Below, piece by piece: positions 1 through 8,562 of a stretch of 64,000 nucleotides of DNA (position 1 is the stretch's first letter; each line of letters begins with the position of its first letter). The DNA is taken from assembly GCF_028728205.1 (NCBI RefSeq), contig NZ_JAQYUU010000001.1, positions 919,318 to 983,317 on the forward strand. Direction: 5' to 3'. The notes under the pieces were generated by a model. It was not told the DNA's origin, searched no databases, and was given only the letters and a program-made list of their open reading frames with translations. The position numbers were made by a program, and so were the translations under genes. This DNA comes from Clostridium sp. 'White wine YQ'. Lineage in GTDB: Bacteria; Bacillota; Clostridia; Clostridiales; Clostridiaceae.

Positions 1-1
1 A

Positions 2-277
2 GAAATAAATAAGGATTCAAGAGAAGTTTATGTAGATGGAGAATTTGTAAGGTTAACGCCAATAGAGTTTAATATATTAGATTTACTAGTAGAAAATAGA
101 GGACGAGTATTAAGCAATAGACAAATATATGAAAATGTTTGGGATGAACCTTATTTTAATGCAAGTAATATAGTAGCTTCACATATTAAAAATATAAGAG
201 AGAAAATTGAGATTAACCCTAAGAATCCTGAATTTATAAAATTAGTATGGGGAGTTGGGTATAAATTTGATAAATAA
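2..277 (+). CDS. Response regulator, C-terminal DNA-binding domain (5' truncated by window)
   Basis: Only the last 91 residues are in the window. They form an OmpR/PhoB-type winged helix. LTPIEFNILDLLVENRGRVL is the typical start of the recognition region, VASHIKNIREKIE is the recognition helix, and the protein ends in VWGVGYKFDK, the usual C-terminal hairpin. The receiver domain lies upstream, outside the window. The 3' end overlaps the kinase gene that follows, so the two are cotranscribed and translationally coupled. Target genes cannot be deduced here. Confidence 0.93.
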   Translation, partial: EINKDSREVYVDGEFVRLTPIEFNILDLLVENRGRVLSNRQIYENVWDEPYFNASNIVASHIKNIREKIEINPKNPEFIKLVWGVGYKFDK

Positions 278-1649
278 AATAAAGAAAGTATTTTTTGGAA
301 GTTTAAGTAGAAGCCTTTTAATTATAAATATCTTAGCACTTTTAGTTACAGTAGTATCAACAATGATTTTTATAGAAAATGACAAAGGTGAATATCCAGA
401 AGGCTTAATAAACAAGGCAAATGAGGCCTATGTTGAAAGTAGTAGATTTGTTACTAGAAAGAGTGATTCATGTGAAGAGTATTTAGATAAAGTAGCTAAG
501 CTTAACAACTTTAATATGGCTATAGCAGATAATGATGGACAGATTCTTTTAAAATCTAGTAATGTAAGTAAAACAGGAAATAAAAATTATATACCTTTTT
601 CTTATATAGATTTAAGTCATCCATTTAAAGATGAAAAATCAGTTTTTTATAGAGTATATGAAGTGAAAATTGATAATGAAAAATGTTATTTATATGTATG
701 GAAAAATACAACTATAAAGTCTAGTGGATATTATATATGGCAGCTTATAGCACCTATTATTTTAATGATAGCTATAATATATCTACTTATAAATAGAAAG
801 GCACGATATATAGGGAAAATAGCTAAAGGAGTAGAAATTTTATCATCTGGAGATTTAGATTATACCATTAATGAAAAAGGAAGAGATGAATTAAATGTAT
901 TAGCAAAAGAAATAAATAATATGTCTAAAAATCTTAAGCAGATGAGAGAAAAAGAGCAAGAAGAAGAAAAACAAAAGTATGAATTAATAACAAATATATC
1001 CCATGACTTAAGAACTCCACTTACATCCTTAATAGGTTATTTAGAGCTTATTAATAAAAAAAGTGCTTTAGATGAAGATATAAATAAATATTCTAATGTT
1101 TCTTTGGATAATGCAAATAGATTAAAAAGCTTGATAGACGATTTATTTGAATATTCAAAGCTAGAAAGTAAGGACATTAAACTTAATAAAAGTGAAATAA
1201 ATGTTGTAGAAATAATAGGTCAATGTTTAGGAGAACTGGAGCTAGAGAGTAAAAATGCCAATATAGATTTTGTAAGTGATTTCTCAGAAGAAGAGGTTAT
1301 ACTAAATATTGATGGAGATAAGATAGCTAGAGTGTTTCAAAATATATTTACCAATGCAATAAAGTACAGCAAAAAGGGCACAGAAGTAAATATAGAAATT
1401 AAAGAATCTCCTAGTGAAGTAGAGTTTATAGTAAGAAATGAATATAGAGAATTAGAGAAAGATAAGGTAAATAAAATATTTGAGAGATTCTATAGAGGAG
1501 ATACTTCAAGAAACTTAAAGGTTGAAGGTTCAGGATTAGGGCTACCTATAGTAAAAAGCATAGTGAATCTTCATGGAGGAAAAGTTTTTGTTAAATGCGA
1601 TGAAGAAAAAGAAACATTAGAAGTTCATATAGTTTTGTTAAAAAGTTAA
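255..1649 (+). CDS. Sensor histidine kinase (VanS/PhoR-like)
   Basis: This is a membrane sensor kinase partnered with the overlapping response regulator. It has a transmembrane helix at about residues 20-40, an extracellular sensor of about 120 residues, a second helix at about 160-179, a HAMP linker, and a HisKA box NISHDLRTPLTSL with phospho-acceptor His250. The ATPase domain has N-box NIFTNAIKYS and G-box GSGLGLPIVK. The start is either TTG at 255 or the in-frame TTG at 267, because a GGGGAG at 249-254 sits too close to the first and well spaced for the second. Both lie inside the regulator gene. The signal sensed is unknown. Confidence 0.93.
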   Translation: MGINLINKIKKVFFGSLSRSLLIINILALLVTVVSTMIFIENDKGEYPEGLINKANEAYVESSRFVTRKSDSCEEYLDKVAKLNNFNMAIADNDGQILLKSSNVSKTGNKNYIPFSYIDLSHPFKDEKSVFYRVYEVKIDNEKCYLYVWKNTTIKSSGYYIWQLIAPIILMIAIIYLLINRKARYIGKIAKGVEILSSGDLDYTINEKGRDELNVLAKEINNMSKNLKQMREKEQEEEKQKYELITNISHDLRTPLTSLIGYLELINKKSALDEDINKYSNVSLDNANRLKSLIDDLFEYSKLESKDIKLNKSEINVVEIIGQCLGELELESKNANIDFVSDFSEEEVILNIDGDKIARVFQNIFTNAIKYSKKGTEVNIEIKESPSEVEFIVRNEYRELEKDKVNKIFERFYRGDTSRNLKVEGSGLGLPIVKSIVNLHGGKVFVKCDEEKETLEVHIVLLKS

Positions 1650-1650
1650 G

Positions 1651-1673
1651 GCTGCTTTAGGGCAGCTCTTTTT
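1651..1673 (+). terminator. Short terminator after the kinase
   Basis: A five-base-pair GCTGC/GCAGC stem is followed by TCTTTTT. It is weak but correctly placed directly after the kinase stop codon. Confidence 0.5.
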
Positions 1674-1748
1674 ATGTATAATTTATTTATCATATTTTAA
1701 ACTACATCATATATTGTAATTGTATAAAAATATTTTGGAGAAAGTTAA

Positions 1749-2030
1749 ATGGATAAGCATTCTCATAGCATCTCAGGTGAAACTACCATAAATGATGGAC
1801 ACATTCATAATTACGGAGAAGTGACTTCAATTGAACCAAGTGGAGTGCCTCATATACATTACATTAAAGGAATAACTACTTATCATGAAGATCATGCACA
1901 TGAATATGAAACTAGAACAGGTCCATCAATAACTATGCCTAATGGACTTCACTATCATTACTATGAAGCACAAGTAAAGTTTGCAGACGGACATCATCAT
2001 TTTATCCGTGGGTATACTAGTGCAGAGTAG
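1749..2030 (+). CDS. ymaF: YmaF-family histidine-rich protein
   Basis: The protein has 93 residues and 14 histidines. Five HxH pairs occur at residues 4/6, 18/20, 35/37, 49/51 and 68/70, with an HHH at 82-84. The layout, repeating short segments such as GVPHIHYIKG and NGLHYHYYEA, matches the YmaF family, whose function is not established. The regular HxH spacing suggests metal binding, which is my inference. GGAG at 1737-1740 supports the ATG start. There is no signal peptide, so it is probably cytoplasmic or spore-associated. It stands alone between two terminators. Confidence 0.8.
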   Translation: MDKHSHSISGETTINDGHIHNYGEVTSIEPSGVPHIHYIKGITTYHEDHAHEYETRTGPSITMPNGLHYHYYEAQVKFADGHHHFIRGYTSAE

Positions 2031-2059
2031 ATAGACTAGCTTTATATTAAAGAGATTAA

Positions 2060-2096
2060 AAAAGCCTCGATAATTAATTTTATCAAGGCTTTCAAA
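2060..2096. terminator. Bidirectional terminator between ymaF and the cyclophilin gene
   Basis: AAAGCCT/AGGCTTT and GATAA/TTATC arms form a hairpin with A- and T-rich flanks on both sides. It sits between two convergent genes. Confidence 0.7.
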
Positions 2097-2097
2097 A

Positions 2098-2727
2098 TTA
2101 TTGTATTTCAACAGTAACTTTCTTCATTTTTTGGTCAGTAAGTGGCTTATCTTGAGAATTTCTTTTTACACTAACGATTTTATCTGCAACGTCCATACCT
2201 TCAGTTACTTTACCAAAAGCAGCATACTTCCCATCAAGACTTGGAGCGTCCTTTACCATAATAAAGAATTGAGAACTTGCAGAGTCTGGATCATTAGTTC
2301 TTGCCATTGAAAGAACCCCTCTTGTATGTTTTAAGTCGTTCTTGAAGCCATTTTCACTAAATTCTCCAGGAATAGTTTTATCTGATCCTCCAGTACCTGT
2401 ACCAGTTGGATCTCCTCCTTGAATCATAAAGTCAGGAATTACTCTATGAAAAATTACTCCGTCATAGAAGTTCTTTTGAATTAAGTCTACAAAATTATCT
2501 ACAGTTTTAGGTGCAACATCAGGATAAAGTTCTGCTTTAATCTTAGATCCATCTTCCATTTCTATAGTTACAATAGGCTTTTTACCACTGTATTTACTTT
2601 TATAATCGTTACTTGATTTTGAAGTGTTAGCAGTGTTACTTGGTGCTTTTGTACAGCCACTTAGTGTAATGACTAAAGCTGCACAGGAAAGAAGTAAAAT
2701 CTTTTTTATTAAACCTTTACTTTTCAT
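2098..2727 (-). CDS. Lipoprotein peptidyl-prolyl cis-trans isomerase (cyclophilin type)
   Basis: A signal peptide with lipobox ITLSGC (Cys25) predicts an exported, lipid-anchored protein. After a Ser/Asn-rich linker comes a cyclophilin domain of about 160 residues. Its landmarks are VDNFVDLIQKNFYDGVIFHR, where FHR holds the catalytic Arg, MIQGGDPTGTG, and SSQFFIM. The likely role is proline isomerisation during folding of proteins outside the membrane. The start is supported by GGAGG 11 bases upstream. It is a single-gene unit. Confidence 0.93.
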   Translation of the reverse strand: MKSKGLIKKILLLSCAALVITLSGCTKAPSNTANTSKSSNDYKSKYSGKKPIVTIEMEDGSKIKAELYPDVAPKTVDNFVDLIQKNFYDGVIFHRVIPDFMIQGGDPTGTGTGGSDKTIPGEFSENGFKNDLKHTRGVLSMARTNDPDSASSQFFIMVKDAPSLDGKYAAFGKVTEGMDVADKIVSVKRNSQDKPLTDQKMKKVTVEIQ

Positions 2728-2818
2728 ATTTTAATCCTCCAGAAAAAGTATAGTAGTATTATGTAATGTTACCAAATATTAAAAATAAATTCAATATTAT
2801 TGTGGTTTAAATTAAAAT

Positions 2819-2860
2819 ACTGGAATAGCCTATAATTATAAGCTATTCCAGTATTTTTTT
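2819..2860 (-). terminator. Terminator of the DUF2935 gene
   Basis: An 11-bp perfect stem ACTGGAATAGC/GCTATTCCAGT lies just downstream of the minus-strand gene. The plus strand also carries a T run, so it may work in both directions. Confidence 0.75.
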
Positions 2861-2893
2861 CATGTTTTTATATAAATAGTAGGTGAGGTATCT

Positions 2894-3835
2894 TTAAATA
2901 TATGAATTTGAAACTGAATTATTAAATATTTTTAATAAACGTAAGTAATGGTTTGCTTCACGTAAGGTATGGTCAGCTAATAAAGGTATTATTATAGATC
3001 TAATCTTACACTCTAATATACCTTCAGTGCCTTGTGCTTTAAACTTACTTATTCGAGCAGTTGCATTAAGACTATCTTCTGTGACTTTAGCTAGTGGTAT
3101 TGTCATAGTCATAGATTCTTTTGCCTCTAAAGTCAATTGGTCAAATTCATTTCCGAAGTTTTCAGCTACTTTTTTTAGTTCATTTTCAGTTGGATCAAGA
3201 AGACCGTGTATAAATTTTGAATGTTCTGCCATAATTCTATTCCAGAAACTTTCCTGTTCATAAGCTTCTCTCTCTAAATTGACTTCTTGATGATTCTGCA
3301 ATTTTTGAATTATATTAAGATAAAATTTTGCTTCTCTTAAAATATGATCAACAAGTAGCGGATAATTATCTGTAAATATCCTACAAGATAAGATATCTGA
3401 TAGGAGCTTAGTTTTATAATTTATTAAAGCACTAACTAGTGACATAATTCTTTGGTTTAGCATATACACTCTTTGCTCAAGCTCAGATTTATTAATCATT
3501 ATGTGGCCCGAAGCTAATCTGCTTTCAGCTTCAGTTATGCCAAGTGGAATATTTACTCCGGTATAATATGATGAGGCCATTTCAGCTTTCAATGTATAAG
3601 GTGTGAATACTTCACCAGATTGCAATACTTCAGGACTTACAACGCCATTTGAAAGGGATATAGCTTCAGATAAAAGTCTATCAAATCCCATACGAAAGTT
3701 ATCTGCTTGTGAAATATAACCGGAACTAGTTGGTGTGAAATTAATTTGTAAAAAGAAGGAATGTTCTTTCATAATACGAGCAAAAAAAAGATGCAATTCG
3801 AGTGATTGCCTTATGAAGTCATCTCTAGACAACAT
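2894..3835 (-). CDS. DUF2935 family protein (tandem four-helix repeats)
   Basis: The 313-residue protein is built of two similar all-helical halves. SLELHLFFARIMKEHSFFLQ near residue 11 is echoed by SFWNRIMAEHSKFIHGLLDP near residue 197, and ILREAKFYLNIIQKLQ by TLREANHYLRLLKIF. This is the DUF2935 pattern, whose conserved His and Glu residues resemble metal-binding bundles; the function is unknown. There is no signal peptide or membrane segment. The start ATG follows AGGAG. It is a single gene, common in clostridia. Confidence 0.85.
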   Translation of the reverse strand: MLSRDDFIRQSLELHLFFARIMKEHSFFLQINFTPTSSGYISQADNFRMGFDRLLSEAISLSNGVVSPEVLQSGEVFTPYTLKAEMASSYYTGVNIPLGITEAESRLASGHIMINKSELEQRVYMLNQRIMSLVSALINYKTKLLSDILSCRIFTDNYPLLVDHILREAKFYLNIIQKLQNHQEVNLEREAYEQESFWNRIMAEHSKFIHGLLDPTENELKKVAENFGNEFDQLTLEAKESMTMTIPLAKVTEDSLNATARISKFKAQGTEGILECKIRSIIIPLLADHTLREANHYLRLLKIFNNSVSNSYI

Positions 3836-4071
3836 ATTTATATCTCCTAAAAATTAATTGAATTCACTATATATTATTAATAAGTTTGTGATGTGCTACT
3901 AATTTTGAGGAGTAAGGTCTGCCTCTATTGTGAACATGTTGAAGTATCCAGAAATAGAAAGTATATAGGAATGAGTAACAACATAAATAGAGTATAAAAT
4001 ATAAACCGATACATAAAATAAAATGAAGTAATTCTTGTAGAATATATTTAACCAGATAAGGAGAGATAAGT

Positions 4072-4311
4072 ATGGATAAACCTGTTGTTGCAGGAAAAGC
4101 ACCTATTCCTGTTGATTTGAAAAAAGGTGAAACTTATTATTATTGTACTTGTGGTAAAAGTGATAACCAACCATTTTGTAATGGAAACCATAAGGGTACT
4201 TCATTTGAACCACTAGCATTTACTGCTGAAAAAGATGAGACTGCATATCTTTGTGCTTGTAAGCACACTGGCAATCCACCATATTGTGACGGTTCGCACA
4301 AAAATCTTTAA
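4072..4311 (+). CDS. Double CDGSH iron-sulfur domain protein
   Basis: The 79-residue protein contains two CDGSH-type [2Fe-2S] motifs with the usual three-Cys-one-His ligands. The first is C25, C27, C36, H40 (CNGNH in place of CDGSH). The second is C61, C63, C72, H76 (CDGSH). The tandem arrangement is typical of small bacterial mitoNEET-like proteins, which are probably involved in cytoplasmic redox or iron-sulfur transfer. The start is supported by AAGGAGAG. It is monocistronic, with a terminator at 4330. Confidence 0.9.
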   Translation: MDKPVVAGKAPIPVDLKKGETYYYCTCGKSDNQPFCNGNHKGTSFEPLAFTAEKDETAYLCACKHTGNPPYCDGSHKNL

Positions 4312-4329
4312 TAAAAATAAACTTTTAAG

Positions 4330-4365
4330 TTGCACTTCTAAATTTCAATGGAGTGCAATTTTTTT
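4330..4365 (+). terminator. Terminator after the CDGSH gene
   Basis: A TTGCACT/AGTGCAA stem with a 15-base loop is followed by eight T residues. Confidence 0.75.
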
Positions 4366-4401
4366 ATGGGCATTTTAGGAATAAATTAATAATAATTAAT
4401 A

Positions 4402-4459
4402 CAATATTTCTTAAAATGTGCATTAGAGGAACTCATTGAAAAGTTCATCTAAAATATTG
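4402..4459 (+). promoter_or_regulatory. Imperfect hairpin upstream of arsR-acr3
   Basis: Inner arms TTAGAGGAACT (4423-4433) and AGTTCATCTAA (4442-4452) match at 10 of 11 positions. An outer CAATATTT/AAATATTG pair flanks them. There is no T run, so it is not a simple terminator. It lies about 110 bases before the arsR start and may be an operator or a leader structure. Confidence 0.4.
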
Positions 4460-4565
4460 TGTATTATGTACACTGTTTCTTAAAAGAACCTAAAAATAAA
4501 GGTTGCAAATTCAATAGGATTGTCATATGATTAAAAGCGAATATAATCATATGAGAGGTGAAAGA

Positions 4566-4946
4566 ATGGATTTAGTACAAGTGATGAAAGCATTATCAGA
4601 TGAGACACGCATAAGAATATTAAATATTCTTAAAGACGAAGAACTCTGTGTTTGTGAGATTGAAGTTATACTAAATATCAACCAATCAAATGCGTCAAGG
4701 CACTTAAATAAGCTAACTAATGCTAAAATATTAGATTACTATAAAGTTACTAAGTATGTGTACTACAAAATAAATGAAGAAACAATAAAGGAATATCCTT
4801 TTATAAATGAAATCATTAGAACCCATGCAGCTAAAATGAATAAGTGTAATGATGACCATGAAAGACTTAAGAAATATAGAGAGAGTGGATTAAGTTGTGA
4901 TGATTTAAAAGAAGGTAAAGTTGACTTTAATAATTATGCAAAATAG
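4566..4946 (+). CDS. arsR: ArsR-family arsenite-responsive repressor (first copy)
   Basis: This is a winged-helix repressor of 126 residues. The metalloid site ELCVCEIE (Cys28 and Cys30) lies in the helix before the recognition helix INQSNASRHLNKLTNA, the classical CxC arsenite sensor. Binding of As(III) or Sb(III) is expected to release it from the promoter. Upstream ATGs exist at 4527 and 4551, but AGGTGA at 4555-4560 is best spaced for the ATG at 4566. It is followed after 11 bases by acr3, so it forms an arsR-acr3 operon. Confidence 0.9.
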   Translation: MDLVQVMKALSDETRIRILNILKDEELCVCEIEVILNINQSNASRHLNKLTNAKILDYYKVTKYVYYKINEETIKEYPFINEIIRTHAAKMNKCNDDHERLKKYRESGLSCDDLKEGKVDFNNYAK

Positions 4947-4957
4947 GAGTGATTTAA

Positions 4958-6013
4958 ATGAGTAATAAAACATCAAGGTTATCTTGGTTAGATCGTTATT
5001 TAACGTTATGGATATTTCTTGCTATGGCAATAGGTATTCTTTTAGGTTGGGGTGTGCCTAGTTTATCAGAAGGGTTATCTAAGTTATCAGTTGGTACTAC
5101 ATCTATTCCAATTGCAATAGGGTTAATTGTTATGATGTATCCACCACTTGCAAAAGTAAACTACAAAGAACTAGGAAAAGTGTTTAGAAATCCAAAAGTT
5201 CTAGGATTATCAATAGTACAGAACTGGATTATAGGACCAATACTAATGTTTGTTCTAGCAGTAGTCTTTTTAAAGGGATATCCTGCATATATGACAGGCC
5301 TAATATTAATAGGACTAGCAAGATGTATTGCCATGGTCATTGTTTGGAATAGTTTAGCTGATGGAGATACAGAATATGCAGCTGCACTTGTAGCGTTTAA
5401 TTCAATATTTCAAGTAATATTTTATTCAATATACTCCTATATTTTTATAACAGTTTTACCAACATTGATAGGCTTAACTGGTTATAAAGTAGACATTTCA
5501 ATGGGAGAAGTAGCATCTTCTGTAGCAATTTATCTTGGAGTACCATTTGCACTTGGTATGTTAACAAGACTTTTCTTAGAGCCTAAAATGGGTAAGGAAT
5601 GGTATACCAAAAAGTTTGTACCTAAAATAAGTCCATTAGCTTTAATTGCATTATTATTTACAATCATAGTAATGTTTACTTATAAGGGAAAGTATATTGT
5701 AGAATTACCTTTGGATGTTATAAGAATCGCAATACCACTTATGATTTATTTTGCAATAATGTTTTCAGTTTCTTTCTATATCAGTTATAAGTCAGGTATA
5801 GACTATAAGAAAACAACAACCTTGTCATTTACTGCAGCTAGTAATAATTTTGAACTTGCTATAGCTGTAGCAGTTGCAGTTTTTGGAATAGAATCAAAGG
5901 AAGCATTTACAGCTGTAATAGGACCACTTGTGGAAGTTCCAGTAATGATTGGACTTGTAAATGTAGCATTAGCATGGAGAAGAAAGTATTTTAGTTCTAA
6001 GAAAGAAGCATAA
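4958..6013 (+). CDS. acr3: Arsenite efflux permease, ACR3 family
   Basis: The 351-residue protein has about ten transmembrane segments and exports arsenite across the cytoplasmic membrane. Diagnostic ACR3 features are [19 protein letters not shown], with conserved Cys123 in the fourth membrane segment, and [16 protein letters not shown], with the conserved Glu in the ninth. It is not the unrelated ArsB family. The separate ArsA-ArsD block further on could supply an ATPase to this pump. The ribosome binding site is AGGAGTG. A strong terminator follows. Confidence 0.95.
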   Translation: MSNKTSRLSWLDRYLTLWIFLAMAIGILLGWGVPSLSEGLSKLSVGTTSIPIAIGLIVMMYPPLAKVNYKELGKVFRNPKVLGLSIVQNWIIGPILMFVLAVVFLKGYPAYMTGLILIGLARCIAMVIVWNSLADGDTEYAAALVAFNSIFQVIFYSIYSYIFITVLPTLIGLTGYKVDISMGEVASSVAIYLGVPFALGMLTRLFLEPKMGKEWYTKKFVPKISPLALIALLFTIIVMFTYKGKYIVELPLDVIRIAIPLMIYFAIMFSVSFYISYKSGIDYKKTTTLSFTAASNNFELAIAVAVAVFGIESKEAFTAVIGPLVEVPVMIGLVNVALAWRRKYFSSKKEA

Positions 6014-6030
6014 TTAATATTAAAAGCGGA

Positions 6031-6068
6031 AAGACACATTCTCAAAATATTGAGAGTGTGTCTTTTTA
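6031..6068 (+). terminator. Terminator of arsR-acr3
   Basis: A stem of about 16 bp (AAAGACACATTCTCAA with its complement) is followed by TTTTT. It closes the first ars operon. Confidence 0.88.
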
Positions 6069-6177
6069 TATATAATTTATTTTCATATGATGGATTTGTG
6101 TTAAAATAATAGATATGAACACTGACGCAATTTAAAGAACTTGTATACGAAAATTTCAGTCTAGAATGAGGTGTAAA

Positions 6178-7035
6178 ATGGATAGGGATAGAGTTTTAAA
6201 AGAACTATTAAATTCAGGAAATACAATTATAATGCCAGATGCCTATGATGGTATTTCAGCAAAAATAATTGAGTATGCGGGATTCCCAGCTGTTCAATGT
6301 TCTGGATATAGTTTTTCTATTGCAAAAGGTTATATGAGTGAAGAGGATATTGATTTAAAGAGGAATTTGAAAATTACAAAGGAAATTGTTGACGCAGTAA
6401 ACATTCCAGTTATTGCAGATGCAGAAGATGGCTATGGTGATGGGGAATATTTTAGTAATGTAATAGAAGAATTTATAGGTGTTGGGGTATCAGGAATAAA
6501 CATAGAAGATTTAAATCATCAAATGTTAGGAGACACTTTAAAAATATATAATGAAAGTGTAATGCTAGAGAAGATAGACACGGTTAAGAAGATAAAAAAA
6601 GAACTTAGCAAAAATGATTTTATATTAAATGCTAGAACTGATGCATTAAAGGCTTATGATAACAGAGAAAAAGCTATTAAAGTTGCAATAGAAAGGGCTA
6701 ATAAATATATAAAAGCTGGTGCAGATATATGTTTTGTAGCATATGTAAAAACTCTTGATGAAATAAAGCTTCTTGCTAAAGAAATAGACGGGCCTATAAG
6801 CATAGCTGCAGGTCTCCCATATAACATACAAGAATTTTCAATAAATGATTGCATAGATTTAGGAATATCAAGAGTAAGTTTGCCGACATTTATGATTCTT
6901 AATTCAATAGAATATATGTCTAAAAAGCTTATTCACGTAAAAAAAACAGGGTCCTTTTTAGAGACAGTTAATGATAATACTTTATTATCAAATTTAAATA
7001 CGTTAGACGACATCATAGGAATAAAAAAATATTAA
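6178..7035 (+). CDS. Isocitrate lyase/PEP mutase-family protein
   Basis: The 285-residue protein is a TIM-barrel enzyme of the PEP mutase/isocitrate lyase superfamily. The metal-binding DAEDGYGDG and the later NARTDAL strand are clear, as is ISIAAGLP. The gating loop reads IEDLNHQMLGD. It has neither the EDK..NS signature of true PEP mutase nor the KKCGH of lyases, so the reaction cannot be named. The start is at 6178 because AGGTG precedes it; an in-frame ATG at 6166 has no good site. The gene lies inside the arsenic island, 28 bases before an ArsN-like acetyltransferase. Confidence 0.8.
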   Translation: MDRDRVLKELLNSGNTIIMPDAYDGISAKIIEYAGFPAVQCSGYSFSIAKGYMSEEDIDLKRNLKITKEIVDAVNIPVIADAEDGYGDGEYFSNVIEEFIGVGVSGINIEDLNHQMLGDTLKIYNESVMLEKIDTVKKIKKELSKNDFILNARTDALKAYDNREKAIKVAIERANKYIKAGADICFVAYVKTLDEIKLLAKEIDGPISIAAGLPYNIQEFSINDCIDLGISRVSLPTFMILNSIEYMSKKLIHVKKTGSFLETVNDNTLLSNLNTLDDIIGIKKY

Positions 7036-7063
7036 AGTTTAAAAAAATTGGGGAGGAAATATC

Positions 7064-7564
7064 ATGGAAATAAAAATTAGAAGTATGGTAGAACAAGACT
7101 GGAGATGTGTAGCAACAATATATCAGCAAGGTATGGACACAAATATTTCAACCTTTCAAACTGAGTGTCCATCTTATGAAGAATGGGATAAAGGACATGT
7201 TAAGAGTTGTCGTTTGGTTGCAGTAGATGGAGAGCAAGTTATTGGTTGGGCTGCATTATCTGCAGTTTCAAGTAGATGTGTATATGCAGGGGTAGGAGAA
7301 TTAAGTATATATGTAGATAATAATTACAAAGGAAAAGGAGTAGGTTCGAAATTACTTTCAAGCTTAATAGCTGAGTCAGAAAATCATGAATTCTGGACAA
7401 TTCAATCAGGTATTATGGAGGAAAATGAGGCAAGCTTGAATTTACATAAGAAATGTGGATTTAGAGAGATTGGATATAGAGAAAAAGTAGGAAAAGATAG
7501 GCATGGAAAATGGAGAAACACAATTTTAATGGAAAAACGAAGCTCCTTAGATAAATATAATTAA
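7064..7564 (+). CDS. GNAT N-acetyltransferase, phosphinothricin/arsinothricin type
   Basis: A GNAT acetyltransferase of 166 residues. Its pattern is that of the phosphinothricin acetyltransferase family: IRSMVEQDWRCVATIYQQG, GWAALSAVSSRCVYAGVGE, the acetyl-CoA loop NNYKGKGVGSKLL, and LHKKCGFREIGYREK. Members of this family next to ars genes are known as ArsN and acetylate the amine of arsinothricin or phosphinothricin. That role is inferred here from the position between two ars blocks. GGGGAGG precedes the ATG. It is probably cotranscribed with the PEP mutase-family gene and ends in a terminator. Confidence 0.85.
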   Translation: MEIKIRSMVEQDWRCVATIYQQGMDTNISTFQTECPSYEEWDKGHVKSCRLVAVDGEQVIGWAALSAVSSRCVYAGVGELSIYVDNNYKGKGVGSKLLSSLIAESENHEFWTIQSGIMEENEASLNLHKKCGFREIGYREKVGKDRHGKWRNTILMEKRSSLDKYN

Positions 7565-7584
7565 ATAATATATAGATGATTATG

Positions 7585-7619
7585 AAAGTATATAAGAAAT
7601 CCTTCTTATATACTTTTTA
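7585..7619 (+). terminator. Terminator after the acetyltransferase
   Basis: A 14-bp perfect stem AAAGTATATAAGAA/TTCTTATATACTTT with a four-base loop ends in a short T run. Confidence 0.75.
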
Positions 7620-7731
7620 AATTTGGAGTGAGTTTAATAGTAAATATGAAGAAACAAATAGAGAATTACTGAATATAATATTGATATGCATATATATTGT
7701 GTTAATAAATGTTAAATATATATAAGACTTA

Positions 7732-7785
7732 TTGACACTATATAGATGGATGTCTATGATTAATATATAGATAGTTATCTATATA
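7732..7785 (+). promoter_or_regulatory. Promoter and palindromic operator of the second ars operon
   Basis: TTGACA (7732-7737), a 17-base spacer and TATGAT (7755-7760) form a near-consensus promoter. The spacer carries ATAGA-N6-TCTAT. A perfect 10-2-10 palindrome, TATATAGATA/TATCTATATA, lies at 7764-7785 over the transcription start. The repeated ATAGA/TCTAT elements are plausible ArsR binding sites, so the operon should be self-repressed. Confidence 0.75.
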
Positions 7786-7797
7786 AGAGGTGATTTA

Positions 7798-8127
7798 ATG
7801 GATAAAAATTATGAAATAAATGCAAAAATTTTTAAAGCCTTATCTGACCCCAATAGATTAGAAATTTTAGATATTCTTTCTTGCGGAGAGAAATGTGCTT
7901 GTGATATATTAGAGAACTTTGAATTTACTCAACCTACATTGTCACATCATATGAAGGTTTTAATTGATTGCGATCTTGTTAAATGTAGAAAAGAAGGATT
8001 ATGGAGTCATTATGCACTTGATAATACAAAGGCCAATAAGCTTATATTGTATTTAATGAACATTATAACTGAAACAGATGATTGTATATGCAAAAATGTA
8101 ACTAAAAAAGGGAATTGCGAAAAATAG
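7798..8127 (+). CDS. arsR: ArsR-family arsenite-responsive repressor (second copy)
   Basis: A 109-residue winged-helix repressor. The sensor segment CGEKCACDILENF supplies Cys29, Cys33 and Cys35 ahead of the recognition helix FTQPTLSHHMKVLID. This three-Cys arrangement is the best-known arsenite site of the family. The C-terminal tail DDCICKNVTKKGNCEK adds three more Cys. It is clearly different from the first ArsR at 4566, so it is not a recent duplicate. RBS AGAGGTG. It heads the arsD-arsA operon and probably binds the palindrome at 7764-7785. Confidence 0.93.
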   Translation: MDKNYEINAKIFKALSDPNRLEILDILSCGEKCACDILENFEFTQPTLSHHMKVLIDCDLVKCRKEGLWSHYALDNTKANKLILYLMNIITETDDCICKNVTKKGNCEK

Positions 8128-8154
8128 AATAAATGATTAAAGGAGTTGTATCTT

Positions 8155-8541
8155 ATGAAAAAAATGATAATTTTTGATCCAGCTATGTGTTGCTCAACAG
8201 GAGTTTGTGGTCCAGGAGTAGATCCGGAGCTTTTAAGAGTGTCAACTGTATTAAATAACTTAAAGAGTAATGGAGTTATGGTTGAAAGATATAATCTAAC
8301 AAGCAATCCGCAAGCATTTGTAGACAATAAAGTTATAAATGAATTGTTAAATAGCGATGGAGTAGATATTCTTCCAGTAATTATTGTAGAAGATAAGGTA
8401 GTTAAAACAAAAGGATATCCAACTAATGAAGAATTTTGTTCTCTTTTAGATATACCAGAAGATTATCTTAAGGTTGCAATAAAAAAAGCTACACTTAATG
8501 TTAAACCCAAGAGTTGCGGATGCAAGGGTGGATGTTGCTAA
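8155..8541 (+). CDS. arsD: ArsD arsenite metallochaperone
   Basis: This 128-residue chaperone binds As(III) and hands it to the ArsA ATPase. Cys12, Cys13 and Cys18 in AMCCSTGVCGPGVDP are the three essential metalloid ligands. The C-terminal SCGCKGGCC contributes further vicinal Cys pairs, as in long ArsD forms. The fold is thioredoxin-like, with DILPVIIVEDKVV containing the conserved cis-Pro strand. AGGAG lies 7 bases before the ATG at 8155; an earlier in-frame TTG at 8146 is not needed. arsA follows after 21 bases. Confidence 0.95.
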   Translation: MKKMIIFDPAMCCSTGVCGPGVDPELLRVSTVLNNLKSNGVMVERYNLTSNPQAFVDNKVINELLNSDGVDILPVIIVEDKVVKTKGYPTNEEFCSLLDIPEDYLKVAIKKATLNVKPKSCGCKGGCC

Positions 8542-8562
8542 TAGGCGAAGGGATGTGTAAAT

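Noticed and set aside
3899..4102. 67-residue minus-strand frame
   Set aside because: It overlaps the start of the CDGSH gene, has no ribosome binding site and an unlikely hydrophobic/Tyr composition.
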